From contig JANSLP010000086.1 in NCBI GenBank assembly GCA_029298735.1, forward strand, positions 47,550-111,549: a stretch of 64,000 nucleotides of DNA. Reading direction: 5' to 3'. Of this stretch, positions 43,142 to 54,951 are shown piece by piece (position 1 is the stretch's first letter; each line of letters opens with the position of its first letter). The DNA comes from Ophiostoma sp. CBS 140.51 (Eukaryota; Ascomycota; Sordariomycetes; Ophiostomatales; Ophiostomataceae). Below the pieces are notes generated by a model, which searched no databases, had not been told where the DNA came from, and worked only from the letters and a program-made list of their open reading frames with translations. Both the position numbers and the translations under genes were made by a program.

Positions 43142-43522
43142 ATGTCTGAAGTCATCGTCCCGACAGAACCCATCAAGTACGCTGCGGCATCCATGCCGCT
43201 GCCGTCCATGCCCTACGCGGCCGACCAGATTGTCTCTGGCTCCCCAGATGCCACATCCGTCACCATTTGGGCGCCGTCTTCTCAAACAATCACCCGCTCC
43301 GGCATCTGGGACTGCACACCGGGTGCGGCCAACTACCAACAAGAGCCGACGGAAATCTCCATATTTTCTTTCTTTTCGGGCAAGGCGTGGATCCGGTTCC
43401 CCAACAAGGAGAAGGACGACATTGAGTGTGTGGCGGGCGATGTCATTTTCTTGCCGCAGGGGATTCTGACCGTCTTTGACGTCGTCGAGACCATCCGGAC
43501 ATTCTACGTGGTGCATGCATAG
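43142..43522 (+). CDS. Small cupin protein (DUF861/Cupin_3-like)
   Basis: 126 residues, intronless. The C-terminal 80 residues form a single cupin: SGIWDCTPGAANYQQEPTE, then FSGKAWIRFPNKEKDD, then CVAGDVIFLPQGI, then RTFYVVHA. The order W-x-C-T-P-G, then glutamate, then GDVIFLPQG matches the DUF861 group (relatives of ureidoglycine aminohydrolase and EutQ). The first cupin motif lacks the usual His pair, so metal binding is uncertain. It may be an isomerase, a binding protein or a small hydrolase; I cannot choose. Confidence 0.7.
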   Translation: MSEVIVPTEPIKYAAASMPLPSMPYAADQIVSGSPDATSVTIWAPSSQTITRSGIWDCTPGAANYQQEPTEISIFSFFSGKAWIRFPNKEKDDIECVAGDVIFLPQGILTVFDVVETIRTFYVVHA

Positions 43523-44852
43523 ACGAGGGCGAGAAGTACAATAGGATATATGCAATCGAACGACTCCTTTTTTTTCTTGTGCATGGAGTCTAAAGTGCAA
43601 CTGACGCTTGACATCATTTTTGGAGGTGTTGACCGGTTTGCAGCGGCATATGAAATCGTAGACAAGGGGCATATCAGAGATGGTGGTTGCCTGATAAGAG
43701 CTGCTTTCCATGTTCGACGAAACTAAACTGAATTGATTATCGCCGTTCTCTTCTTTCTTCTCCTCAATCCTTCCTGCCCCTCAACGGTGCAACTGTACCC
43801 CCAGTCATGCAATTCCACGTCATATCCATCAGCGTCTGGAGTGATGACGGTGGGGGACCGGTGAGGGGTCAGTTGTTTTCGTTACCATTTTGTTGCCCTT
43901 CAAATATCTATCTTGGGAGACAATGCGGCCATCCAACCAACTTCCGGCGAGCGGCGATACGGCAACTTCTTTTGCCAGTGTCCGGCATTTTGGCCAGTTG
44001 TGGCATAGGCAGAAGGGGGAAGGGAGTGACTTTCTGTTATCGGGTACACACTTCCAGATAACGACGGCAAAAGAAGATCCACTCACACCTGGACGGCGAA
44101 GCGAGAAGCGATGAGGCAGAGAAGCGGAGAAAGTCGTGGTCGGCGGGGAATGTGGTGCAGCTCGTGTGGTCGCTGGGGATTCCCAAAAAGGAAATTATCT
44201 GGACCAAATGTTACCCTCATCTTGTGCGTATGATCGCTCAACCCCACTTTAAGGTCATGATATTGACACGATTGTGGTTGGAGCTATCAATTGGAGCTTG
44301 TTCAGCTCGAGTTGAGATATTGGAGAAATGTGCTCTCCGGTACAGAGCAAACAAGCTCACTTGAGGCCGTTCTTTCGAAATGGACAAAGGATGGCCAGAT
44401 TAGGTCATGTTTGGGACACAACTGGACCAATACCAAAAACAAAAGTACGATGTACACTGAAATGGCTCCACGCGCATGTTTCTATTCACAGCGCACGGCT
44501 GTCATACAAATCACGGGACACTGTATCGGCGTATACAGTCGGCCCTGCGTCAACGGCCAGCCACCTCATTCGTTTAGCATCATGTCGTACGACCCGAAAG
44601 CGTGGGGCAGAGGATAGAAGTCGGGCGCCTTCACCCCCGTGAGGCAACTCTTTCCGATGGCGAAAATCCGTGATCATTCTCACCTGACGTGATCTCGCCC
44701 GACCGGAGGCGGAGCTGCCCTTACAAGAGTGGATATGCTACATACATCGACAACATCTACGACGATATATACTGTTGACACGTACCTCGGCATCATCACA
44801 CAATCTGTTTCCACGCATCGCCGTCACATTCTCATAATCCAGCAATACCACC
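43523..44852. other. Gene-free stretch, about 1.3 kb
   Basis: Short domainless frames only. A CGATATATAC motif (about 44770) may be the TATA element of the next gene. Confidence 0.45.
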
Positions 44853-45818
44853 ATGTCGACAAGACTCGTCTCCAACGGCGAGGCTCAAACGACGCCGTCT
44901 GCAACATACGGCACGGGGAAGACTCTTCTCCGGGTTGGGTAGGCTCCTTCGGCCTCGTATAACTATTTACCTGTATACTGACATCACAGAAATGGTGGAG
45001 CTGGTGCCACTGGCCTGCTCAGAGTCCTGGCCGACGACTTCCTCTCCTCCCATCCGGACTCCTCGATCGACTGGGTCTGCAATCACTCCAGGAATACACA
45101 ACTGGCTCTTCATCGCGGTGACGTCGATGTGGCCTTGACATATGAGCGGGATATGGAGGCTGTGGCAGAGAAAGAGGGCTGGTCAACAACAGTCGGCTGT
45201 GTTTTCCACGATCACTTTGTTTTGGTGGGGCCTGCCAGCGATCCGGCCGATATAAAGTTGGCAACAACACCCTACGATGCCCTTCGAAGAATACACAGCC
45301 GACAAGTCTTCTTCCACTCTCGACAAGACGGATCGGCCACGATGGTCAAGGAGAATACTCTGTGGGAAGCGAGTGGAATACAGCCTCCTGTCAGCAACAA
45401 ATCTACGCAGTCTTGGTACAAGACTAGCCTGTCTACACCAGAAGATGCACTCATCAATGCCGCTGCAGCTGGTGCATACCTGTTGACAGATAGATCTACA
45501 CTTTTACGCCAGACGTGGGTGCAGTCCATCCCGAACAACAGCATCACAGTCTTCTTTGAGCCAACACGGGACGACGACGTGTTGATGAACAGCTGCTACA
45601 GTCTCAATGCGAAGGTTTCCAATCCACAGTACGCAAAAGGCACACAGCAGTTCCTTGATTTTCTTTCTTCTCCACGAGGCCAAGACATTATTGCCAACTA
45701 CGGTGTGCGTGAAACGGGGTTGCCGTTGTTTGCACCAGTTATCGATGGATTTGCGACAACATTTTTGAAAGGTGGTCGGCCGCACAATGGCCGGTGGGTG
45801 TTTTCGAGCAGGCTGTAA
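44853..45818 (+). CDS. Solute-binding-protein-like (TupA/PBP-II type) cytosolic protein, two exons
   Basis: Exon 1 is 44853-44938 and exon 2 is 44990-45818 (51-nt intron, GTAGGC ... ATCACAG), giving 304 residues. The join forms LLRVGNGGAGATGLLRVLADDF, the first strand and helix of a type II periplasmic binding fold. Further motifs are RGDVDVALTYERDMEAVAEKEGW, DHFVLVGPASDPADI, FHSRQDGSATMVKENTLW, YLLTDRSTLLR, and FLDFLSSPRGQDIIANYGV, closely resembling bacterial tungstate/molybdate-type binding proteins (TupA group). There is no signal peptide or lipobox, and fungi lack the matching ABC importer, so the ancestral transport role cannot apply directly. It may bind an anion or small metabolite in the cytosol. 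A bacterial origin is plausible, but the intron shows it is settled in the fungal genome. Confidence 0.8.
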
Positions 45819-46627
45819 TCGGAGGTGAAGGCGGAGAACGGATATTTACACAGCCATAACTACACAGCCATAACCACACAGCCAGAAATCGAAATCACAA
45901 CAATCCCATATCAAGTTTCCTTACAAGCCAGGCTGTCACAAATTCTGCGATGCAAACTCAATTATCATTATTCAACAGCACAATATTCAAATAAACGACC
46001 GATAACTGCTTCATCTATTTGTGTTGCGATAATCAATAAACTGGAAACTAAAGGCAACAGAAGACACCTCCCCTCTCGGACAAGCAGCGGAGCTAACTCG
46101 TTATCAGCCTTAGCTTGGCGGACAATGGCCAGTGTCGTTAGGGCCGGCGAGTGTGACCCAGCTGAACGTCGTACTGCACCTGTTGCAGAGTCACTCCGCA
46201 CCAGATTGTCGGCATCGGTTTCCGACTCATTTATCGATGGGCTAGCCCGATGCACGCATGGACGCATTCCCGGGTCCTGGATTCCCCTCTCATGCCCACG
46301 CGTGGCGATCTCACAGCTGCTCTTATCCTTCTATCTTGCCTCCCCTTATCGACACCCCTCGTCGTCCACCTCCTCCTCCTCTTATTCCCCCTCTTTCATT
46401 TCGAGAGCTCTCCTTTTCTCGTCTCCTTGTCTCTCTTCCCTGGCCTCGTAGACTTCCATTTCGAGCATTGTTTACGACCATTGTTGACTCTGATCACTTT
46501 CCTCATTCACGTCAACCTCGGGACCTGCATATTGCTGTCTCTCTTCGGCAAGTCGACGCGAGCATACCTCCTCCACACGTCATACTTCCAATTACACGCT
46601 GTCTTCCTGCTACACACCTTGCACACA
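45819..46627. other. Long pyrimidine-rich leader / promoter region
   Basis: The part after 46310 is very C/T-rich. An open frame continuous with the downstream factor starts at 46250 but encodes a low-complexity hydrophobic string typical of translated CT-rich leader, so I treat it as 5' UTR. Confidence 0.5.
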
Positions 46628-48247
46628 ATGCCCCCTCGCCGTATCCGTACCGTGGAAGGCTCTTGCTGGCGCTGCAAGGACCGCCGCATCAAGTGCGACC
46701 TGACTTACCCAGTCTGCGAGCGCTGCACGGATGCAGGCCAAGTGTGTGAGTATGGCCGGCTGAGGTTGAGATGGGCTCAGCCTGCTACCACCACTACCAC
46801 GGTCATCACCACGACGACGACGCATGGCATCCGGCGAAAGAGTAGCAGTGATGCCCGCTCACAACGGTCGCTGCGGCCGTCCTCGTCTTCCGCCTCGATG
46901 TCGTCGTTCTCCGTTACAGCAACCACCTCCGCATACTCGGCTGCCGCTCTCGCTGCTTCCCTTCCCCGTCAACCCTCTATCATCCTCGACAGCGAGTACT
47001 ACATGCTCTACTTTGAAAACGACTTTATCCCACGCTTCCACCTGCTCGACAAGTCGTTGCACATTGATCTTATCGGTCTTCTCCAGAACCCATTGCTGCT
47101 ACACTCTGCCACCGCTGTTGCCTCTGCCCACCACACTCTCAGCAAAGGCGGCGGCTCTCTGGGTGCCGATGCCATTTTGTCAACAACATGGTTCCGGACA
47201 GAAGCCATCAAGGAGCTGAGACAGTCGTTACTGGCACACACATCCATGACAACTTCCTGGAACATTGACATGGACGCTACGACCGACCCTCGCTCACCCT
47301 CTCGACTCTTCACTGCCAATGCCCTTCTCTGCATCCTTGACGGCATGATCGAGCCGAGTCCAGACTCTGTTGCCGCAAGAGAACACCTAAGGGGAGGACG
47401 GGCCATCCTCGACGCATGGGACGGCAAGACAGAATTATTTTCGGCCAAATCGGGCGTGTCCATGTTGATGCTATCCATCTTTTGCAGCATGGACTTGACG
47501 CACGCTCTGCTATCCGGCGACCGGCCATACTTTGCCGCCGCAGAATGGCGACAGTTTGCCGGTGCTGCTTGTTGGTGGGGTGTTTTGTCGGAAAATGATC
47601 CCTTTCTACAAATACAGTCAGTCTCATCAAGGCTGGCCCAGCTAGGACACCATGTGCAACAACGGCCAGACAGTCTGGTGTCCGTTTCTGAGCTGTTGGC
47701 TCTCCAGTTAGCTCTCGAGAGGACAAGACAGGTGCCGATACCACAAGCAGTTGTGCCACCACCTGCGTCGCCGGCATCACCGACATCCTCCTTCCTCTTC
47801 TCGTCACCATCACCACAGCCCTCGTCACCTATCGACGAAACACCCTGTGGCGACGACTCCTCTGAAGCCTGGGCCGTCTTTTGTTCCACCTACCGACACA
47901 CTGCCCTTCTCTACCTCTACCGCGTTCTGTGCAAAGAACCTGTGGAACACCCCGTTATCCAACAAATCGTTGCAGAAGGTGTGGCCGCCATCGCCCATCC
48001 TGCTCTCAAAGGCAAGCTGGGTCACTGTGTTTTGTTTCCCGCTTTGGTGATTGGCTGCCATTGCCTCGATCCTATACAACGTCGACAGATTCGGCAGGTT
48101 GTCTTGACAAGTGCTTCCTACCTCGCATTTGGCTGTGTCAAGACAATTGATGCCTTCCTGCAGGCGACATGGGAGACGGATCCATCTCTCCAAAAGAGCT
48201 GGTGGGACTGCTTTGAGCCGATCTCCCAAACAGGGTTCTTTTTTTAG
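46628..48247 (+). CDS. Zn(II)2Cys6 transcription factor (ACR-2-like)
   Basis: 539 residues from the ATG at 46628 (ACACAATGCCC). The zinc cluster is near the N-terminus: CWRCKDRRIKCD, then VCERCTDAGQVC. A Ser/Thr-rich linker leads to a fungal-specific regulatory region (SEYYMLYFENDFIPRFHLLD, then LLLHSATAVASAHHTLS, then FTANALLCILDGMIEPSPDS and AREHLRGGRAILDAWDG). This layout resembles the acriflavine-sensitivity ACR-2 group and other regulators with the short fungal TF2 domain. The C-terminus keeps AFGCVKTIDAFLQATWE and WWDCFEPISQTGFFF, where WDCFEPI is characteristic of this group. It should be nuclear; target genes are unknown. No introns are seen. Confidence 0.88.
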   Translation: MPPRRIRTVEGSCWRCKDRRIKCDLTYPVCERCTDAGQVCEYGRLRLRWAQPATTTTTVITTTTTHGIRRKSSSDARSQRSLRPSSSSASMSSFSVTATTSAYSAAALAASLPRQPSIILDSEYYMLYFENDFIPRFHLLDKSLHIDLIGLLQNPLLLHSATAVASAHHTLSKGGGSLGADAILSTTWFRTEAIKELRQSLLAHTSMTTSWNIDMDATTDPRSPSRLFTANALLCILDGMIEPSPDSVAAREHLRGGRAILDAWDGKTELFSAKSGVSMLMLSIFCSMDLTHALLSGDRPYFAAAEWRQFAGAACWWGVLSENDPFLQIQSVSSRLAQLGHHVQQRPDSLVSVSELLALQLALERTRQVPIPQAVVPPPASPASPTSSFLFSSPSPQPSSPIDETPCGDDSSEAWAVFCSTYRHTALLYLYRVLCKEPVEHPVIQQIVAEGVAAIAHPALKGKLGHCVLFPALVIGCHCLDPIQRRQIRQVVLTSASYLAFGCVKTIDAFLQATWETDPSLQKSWWDCFEPISQTGFFF

Positions 48248-49364
48248 ACAAATAAAAGTGCGATATACACAGGGGTTCTTGTTTCTTATTTCATCTCTTG
48301 TTGGAAGCTTATCGACTGTACTTGTTATTGAGTTTGATCAAAATACACTCTGTTTCTCACACAATCTACATTGACACCACTGCTACCCGTGACATTCCGT
48401 GTAAATTAATGACAACGGAACAATTCTAAACGAACAAAGACAAAGAACAAATGTGAACAAGATCTCGTTCTCGTTTGTTTCCTACCACACTCAGCGTTTC
48501 TCTTGCTGTGCATCGCCCTAATGTACGGTTGTGTGGTTGACCTTTCCCGATTAGGCAATCTCATGGACCACTGCCACTAACAGAGGCAGGGGCGACCACA
48601 CTTGCGCGTCGTGGTTTCCTTCTTTGTGATGGAACCCTGCGGTATTCATCCGTCGCCCCTTTCTCTTTCATAGATCTCTCTAGATCCTCCCCTAATCCTA
48701 ATCTGGAGCTCTCGTTGGCCTCTCTCGGACCTCCCCATCAAAGCTTGTCCGGATCACTTCTCCGCACGTCTCCAAAGCCGCTATCATATCGTTTTCTGGC
48801 CATGCTCGCCTGTGCTCTCTTGACACCTCTATCGCTATCATCTCCACCTCACTGATACTGCCGTGTCCGGCTCGAGAGGGGCAATGATTCTCGAGAATGG
48901 TCAAGACACCCCTCCCTTTATTGACATTGAACTACATTCGGTGACTACTACGTATTGCAATGGGCCACTGAGGACCACTCATCCACTGTACTCGCCCACA
49001 CTGGACTGCTTGTATGCCCAGAAGGGCAGCATTCAAGGCCAGGGGCGAGGGGCCTAGAGGGTCCCGCCTTGTGCCTGCCGGTGTGTCAAACGATCTTTGT
49101 TGATAGTTGATTATAAACACAGACTTGCAGAGGATCTTTTACTTGTAGCAGTCTATGCAAGTACACACAATACAAAGAGTGGGTTCTCGGTAAAACAATG
49201 TCGGCCAGACGGTATATAAGACAGTTTCTCTCGGCAAGCGTGTCTGCATCACCATTTTCTCCGTCTTCATTCACGCTTTTACCTTTTCGTCCATTCAGTC
49301 TTTCAACACGTCATTCTCTCCTTCCCCTGGCTCCCTTCCATTCCACCTCTGCTCTACACTCACA
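48248..49364. promoter_or_regulatory. Intergenic region and aldehyde dehydrogenase promoter
   Basis: A TATA box (TATATAA, 49213-49219) lies 146 bases before the next ATG, followed by a pyrimidine-rich leader (49240-49360). Upstream of that I see no gene. Confidence 0.5.
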
Positions 49365-50941
49365 ATGCCTTCTGCAAACGGCAACGGCACGGCCATTGAG
49401 CCACTCTCAGTCAAGCTGACGCTGCCCAACGGCGTTACTTACAGCCAGCCCACGGGTCTGTTTATCAACAACGAGTTTGTCAAGCCGTCGACAGAAGAGA
49501 AAATTACCGTCATTGATCCTGCGTAGGTTGCCCTCTCTCCTCTCATCATTCAAATTGACGTCCACTAACCTGTGCCAGCACCGAGAAGGAGATTGCCCAG
49601 GTATACGCTGCCTCCCCCGCCGACATTGACACTGCCGTCGCTGCTGCCCGCAAGGCATTCAAGCCCTGGAAGAAGCTGCCGGCCGCCACCCGCGGCGACT
49701 ACCTGCTGAAGCTGACGGAGCTCATCGACCGCGACCGCCAGCTGTTCGCCGCCATTGACGCCTGGGACAATGGCAAGACCTATGAGGAGGCGCTGACCGT
49801 CGACATGGAAGAGGCCTACCACGTCTTCAAGTACTACGCCGGCTTCGCTGACAAGATCTTTGGCAAGACCATTGAGACGCACCCGCAGAAGCTGACGTAC
49901 TGTCTGCAAGAGCCGCTGGGTGTGTGCGCCCAAATTATTCCCTGGAACTATCCCTTTATGATGCTCGCCTGGAAGGTGGCGCCGGCCATTGCCTGCGGCA
50001 ACACCGTGGTGATCAAATCGTCGGAGCTGACCCATCTTTCAGTGCTCTACTTTGGCAAGCTGATCCAGGAGGCCGGTCTGCCCGCTGGTGTGGTCAACAT
50101 TGTCTCTGGTCTGGGTGGTGTTGCCGGCGCTGCCATGGCCGGTCACATGGACGTTGACAAGGTCGCCTTTACGGGCAGCACAGCCACGGGCAAGAAAATT
50201 ATGACGGCTGCCAGCAACAATTTGAAGAGCATCACGCTCGAGTGCGGCGGCAAGAGCCCCAGCATCGTCTTTGCCGACTGCGATCTCGAACAGACGGTGA
50301 AATGGACCTACCTAGGCGCCATTGGCAACCAGGGCGAGGTCTGCAGTGCGACGACGCGCATCTATGTGGAGGACTCGTTTTACGACAAGTTTATGGAGGC
50401 CTTTGTCGCCTACACCAAGGAGATGGACAAGGTCGGCCTGCCCTTTGAGGAGGGCCATGTGCAGGGCGCCCAGGTCTCCGAGGGCCAGTTCAACAAGGTC
50501 ATGGCCTACATTGAGCAGGGCAAGAAGGAGGGCGCGAAGCTTTACTATGGCGGCGAGCGCCAGGGCATCAGTGGCTACTTTATTGCTCCCACGGTTTTCG
50601 GTGACATTACCGAGGACATGACGATTGTTAAGGAGGAAATCTTTGGTCCCGTCGTCGTCGTTGGCAAGTTTAGCGACGCCGAGGATGCGGTGGAAAAGGC
50701 CAACAACACGGTGTATGGTCTTGCCGCCGCCGTCTTCACCGAGAACGTCACGCGCGCCCACAAAATTGCGGCTGACCTGGAGGCCGGTGTCGTCTGGATC
50801 AACGAGTCCAACGACTGCCATTTTGGCATTCCCTTTGGCGGCGTCAAGCAGACGGGCTTTGGCCGCGAGATGGGTCCCTATGCCATGGACATGTACACCC
50901 ACACAAAGGCAGTGCAGGTCAACCTGGGTCAGAACCTGTAG
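49365..50941 (+). CDS. NAD(P)-dependent aldehyde dehydrogenase, two exons
   Basis: Exon 1 is 49365-49522 and exon 2 is 49579-50941 (56-nt intron, GTAGGT ... GTGCCAG with CACTAACC branch site), giving 506 residues. The join gives FINNEFVKPSTEEKITVIDP followed by ATEKEIAQV, as in cytosolic fungal ALDHs. Cofactor and catalytic motifs: IIPWNYPFMMLAWKVAPAIA, FTGSTATGKKIM, general base Glu274 in ITLECGGKSP, and catalytic Cys308 in GNQGEVCSATTR. The later KEEIFGPVVVVGKF and FGGVKQTGFGREMG are also intact. It oxidises aldehydes to acids, probably acetaldehyde or a broader range. The strong TATA box and long leader suggest high or inducible expression. Confidence 0.95.
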
Positions 50942-51599
50942 GCGTTCGCAGTATGACTATTCTAGCTGGGGTTTTGGATGAATTTGGATAATTGTTTTAT
51001 TGGTTACAGTCGAAGGCGAAATGGGTGTCGGTTTTTTTTTAGCTACATTTTTTAAGGAATGCGGGCACAGCCTTTGGCTTGTGTGGCTTGGCCGAGTGCT
51101 TTCGTAACAGTGAGGTACTGTCTATACGGAGGACAAATTTAACTGTGCTGCGCTCACTTCAACGGCTTTTAAGTAGACCCACCCAAATGGCCGTGTCCGG
51201 CAGGATATTCTTTGGACGTAAAATTAATGCAGATGACCGATGAGTCCTCACCAGTCTCCCGCGCATCTAATCCGTTTTTCCTTTACAATTTTGATCCTCG
51301 CTCCGTCACCGCGTTGCGCAGATGGCAACACCTGCCCCGTCGGAAAGCCCCGAGAAAGCGGGGTACAAGACGGGAAGAGAAACGCGGCCCGTAATTGGAC
51401 AGCAGGCCACTGGGTATTAAGGCGAAGCCCAACCAAGGCTTACAGCGTTTTGTCGAGGACGTGCATTTTTGAAGCTGGAAATTTTTGAGGCTGAGTTCTC
51501 CTCCGTGCATCGACAAAGCGAATCTTCTCCCCCACAACCAAGATCGTGTCGTCCATTTCTCCATTTCCCAAGTCGACCGTTTCATGGCATTCTTCCATT
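50942..51599. other. Intergenic region
   Basis: No coding sequence supported; contains the 3' flank of the dehydrogenase and the NLR promoter. Confidence 0.5.
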
Positions 51600-54002
51600 A
51601 TGGATGTCGCTGCCAGCATAGCCGGCATTGTTTCATTAGGCATTCAAGTCACGCAATCCCTCGTCGACTATTACACGGCCTACAACAGCCGGGAAGCCGA
51701 CGTTGCATACACCGCTAAGAACCTGAACCGTCTTTTGGACATGCTCAAGAATCTGTGTTCCTTATTTGGGGACCGCAAATTCCTCCCCGATGAGCAAGAT
51801 CTCCTCAAGACCATCGAAAGCGCAATTCAAGATTGCAAGGAGTGTATTGACGAACTCCAGAGTCAGTGGCGCAAGTTCAAGGACAATTCCACTTCGGGCA
51901 TCCGAGCAAAGGCCCGCACGGCTGCCCGCAAGTTGGAGTACCCTTTTCGTCGGAGCACGCTGGAAGCACTTGACGAGGCCGTTAATGAAATCGCCTTTCA
52001 CCTCTCCCTGGCGCTGCAGATATTGCAGCAGGATACCATCGACAGAGTTCAAAATGACACTGAGGAAATCAAGACAATGCTCGAACTCGTTCGCGCCAAC
52101 CAGATCTCGTCGGATATCCGTAATTGGTTGAAAGCTCCTGATGTCACCGTCAACTATTACGAGGCTCGCAAGAAAAAATACGGCGGCACTGGGCTCTGGC
52201 TTGTTGAGAGCTCCATATTTTCCGGTTGGCTTACTAAACCCGACTCCTTTTTGTGGCTCAAAGGCTTTGCGGGTTGCGGCAAGTCTGTTTTGTGCTCCAC
52301 GGCTATCCAGCACGCCTTCCGGCATCGAAGGTCCGACCCACGCGTTGGCATTGCATTCTTCTTCTTCACTTTTAATGACCAAGACAAACAAGACACTTCG
52401 GCTATGCTCCGCGCACTTGTCTTGCAGCTGTCAGGCCAGCTCGGTGATGGCCACGGGCTTCTTTTACGGTTAAAGGAGAACCACCCTAACGGAATACCGC
52501 CAAACATGGCTCTTATAGGCTGTTTACGTCAACTCATCCGGGCATTCGACGAGGTATATATTATTTTAGACGCTTTAGATGAGAGTCCGTGGAAAAGGCA
52601 CCGAGCAGACATGTTGCAAGTCCTGGTCGACATGCGGGCGTGGTCAGAGCCTGGACTTCATCTTCTTGTCACGAGTCGTGAAGAGCCCGACATTTGCGAT
52701 GTACTTCTTAACGATCTTCGTGCCTTGAAAGATGAGACGCTCTCTTTAAAGAACGAATCCATCGATTGTGATATTGCATCTTTTATTTCGGGCTCCCTGC
52801 AAAATGACCGTCGATTACGAAGGTGGCAACAGTATCACGAGCAAATCAAGCAGGTGCTCACTGAACGCGCCAATGGAGTGTACGTTCTCTCTCTATTCTC
52901 GTCTTAAGACATTACTAACCTAACTAGGTTTCGTTGGGTCGAATGCCAGTTTGCAGCATTAGACTCTTGTGCTAAAAGTCAAAGTCTACTCGATACGCTG
53001 CTGGCATCTTTACCTCAATCTCTAGACGAAACGTACGAGCGGATGCTGTTTAACATCAGCGTAGAGTCTAAAGAGTATGCAAGACGGATCTTGACTTTAC
53101 TTTGTTGTGCAAAAAGGCCACTGACCGTATCGGAGGTCATCGAGTGCATCGCGGTCGAACTTGGAAATAATCCTCGGCTTAATGTCGATGCTAGATTAGA
53201 CGATGAAGATGACATTCATCGGATATGTCCCGGTCTTATCGAAGTCGACTACCATTCCCGCAGCAAGGTGTCGACTGTTCGCATCGCACACTTTTCAGTC
53301 CAGGAATACTTGGAATCTGAACGGATACCCCAACACCCGCACCCGATAGCACCCTTCGGTGTGAGAAAGCGAGAAGCTCATGCCGAGATAGCCTGCATAT
53401 GCCTAACGTACTTGTTGAGCCTTGAATCGCCAGTGTCGGGATCTAAATATCCTCTCGCATACTACGCCGCACGACACTGGTACGAGCATTATCACGACAG
53501 AGACCAGGACCTATGTCAAGTTCAGCATCAAGCGGTCCGGCTCTTTCAAAGTGCTAAGGGCGAATTTGAGAATTGGGTCCGGATTTGGGATGTCGACCGG
53601 TACATGTACGGGGGCGTCGACCAGGTATCTTATAGACACGCGCAGTCGCCTATTTATTATGCTTCACTCCTCGGGCTCAACTCACTCGTCTTCGAGCTAC
53701 TCAACGAAAGGCCTTCCACTTCCTTTGTCTTAGAGCAAGCATTTTATTTAGTTAACTCACGAGGTGGCAATTACGGAAACGCTCTACAGGCAGCATCGGC
53801 GGGAGTTAACCACTACGGTGTGGTATCAACGGAAAACTTCTCCAGGATAGTCCAGCTATTACTCGACAGAGGCGCCGACGTTAACGCACAAGGTGGCCGC
53901 TACGGAAACGCTCTACAAGCAGCATCAGCCGGAGGCCACGAGAAGATCCTACAGCTACTACTCGGCAAGGGCGCCGACGCGAAAGCCCGAAGTGGCCTGT
54001 AG
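51600..54002 (+). CDS. NLR-type STAND protein: HeLo-like N-terminus, NACHT, short ankyrin tail (two exons)
   Basis: Exon 1 is 51600-52879 and exon 2 is 52928-54002 (48-nt intron, GTACGT donor, TACTAACC branch site, AACTAG acceptor), giving 784 residues. The N-terminus (MDVAASIAGIVSLGIQVTQSL) is the fungal STAND N-terminal helical type seen with HeLo-like domains. The NACHT ATPase shows a P-loop GFAGCGKSVLCS near residue 222 and Walker B VYIILDALDES near 320, then LHLLVTSREEPDI. The winged-helix region LLASLPQSLDETYERMLFNI follows the intron, then VRIAHFSVQEYLES. From about residue 704 there are two ankyrin repeats (YGNALQAASAGG, then LQLLLGKGADA). The protein ends at TAG 54000-54002 in the middle of a third repeat. 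Fungal NLRs of this type act in non-self recognition and regulated cell death. Confidence 0.88.
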
Positions 54003-54060
54003 AGAAACGCTTTACAGGCGACAAAAAGATAATCTAGCTGCTATCCGACACAGATATGAC
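54003..54060 (+). pseudogene. Decayed ankyrin-repeat remnant
   Basis: Directly after the NLR stop the sequence still encodes RNALQAT, matching the YGNALQAA repeat start. Then comes a degenerate counterpart of EKILQLLL in which the glutamine codon has become TAG (54036-54038), with a deletion of about 24 bases in between. This shows the ankyrin array was once longer. Confidence 0.55.
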
Positions 54061-54951
54061 AGAACGGTTAAAGTAAGGTCTTGACTTTTTAGGGCGCACG
54101 AAGGAACCGACAGAAGTGTTAAGACAGTACTTGTAGGCACAAGTAGAATACATGGAGAAGGGCGGTATGTTCTTGAGATTTTAGAAAGGAGTAAAGATAG
54201 AAAAAAAAGTCTTGCAAGACTTGAGGATTTCTAGTTACGCGATGCCCTCCTTATGTGACAGTTCTTGCTGTGATGCCGCCCTGGCGGCCTAGCAGGTAGG
54301 CTAGGGAATGATAGCGTCATGGCACAGGGATTACACGCCTCCCATCGCGTGTCTGACTGTGCCCTCTTCTGACGAAGTTATTACCTTTGCCAAAAGTCGG
54401 CTCCCAAGGCGTCGCGCCGAAGCCCCAGGGTAAGCGATGCCCAAATGGGTGAAATTGATGCCCACATGACTTGGTGCCTGCTATTGTGTGGTGGATTGAC
54501 TGGGATTCTGCGCACCTACTTTACTACCAAACATAATATACTGTCAGTCGCCCTCTCTCCTATTAGGGGGACGCCAAGGATTTGATTTTGTCCACTCTTA
54601 CACTTACACCTACATTTTGGCCCTTTTTCTATATGATCTTTTCGCTGTTGAACCCAGCCCTAGAAAACCCCATTACAGAGGGTTTGGCTGTAGACGAACG
54701 GGCGACCGCCACCTGTCCGCAGTTCTGATCGCATGGTACACGACGCTTTTGAGGCTATTAGCGGCGTCCCCAATTCTTGTGTCAGTAAAGTTTTAATCAG
54801 TCTACGCTGTGCAGCATCCAGTTATGGCGCCATGGTCGTAGCTGGTAAGAAAGCGCGACAGGTGGGAATGGTAGAATGGAGGGCGGAAGAGAGAAGGAAT
54901 ATCGAGGGTAAAGGCTGCGGTGTGGCACCATGGCTATACCTTATATGCGTT

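Noticed and set aside
46250..46627. In-frame hydrophobic N-terminal extension of the ACR-2-like factor
   Set aside because: It is translated CT-rich leader; the zinc cluster sits at the normal distance from the ATG at 46628.
51060..51130. tRNA-like string (TGGCTTGGCCGAGTGC)
   Set aside because: Resembles a D arm of tRNA-Leu/Ser but no matching acceptor, anticodon or T arm.
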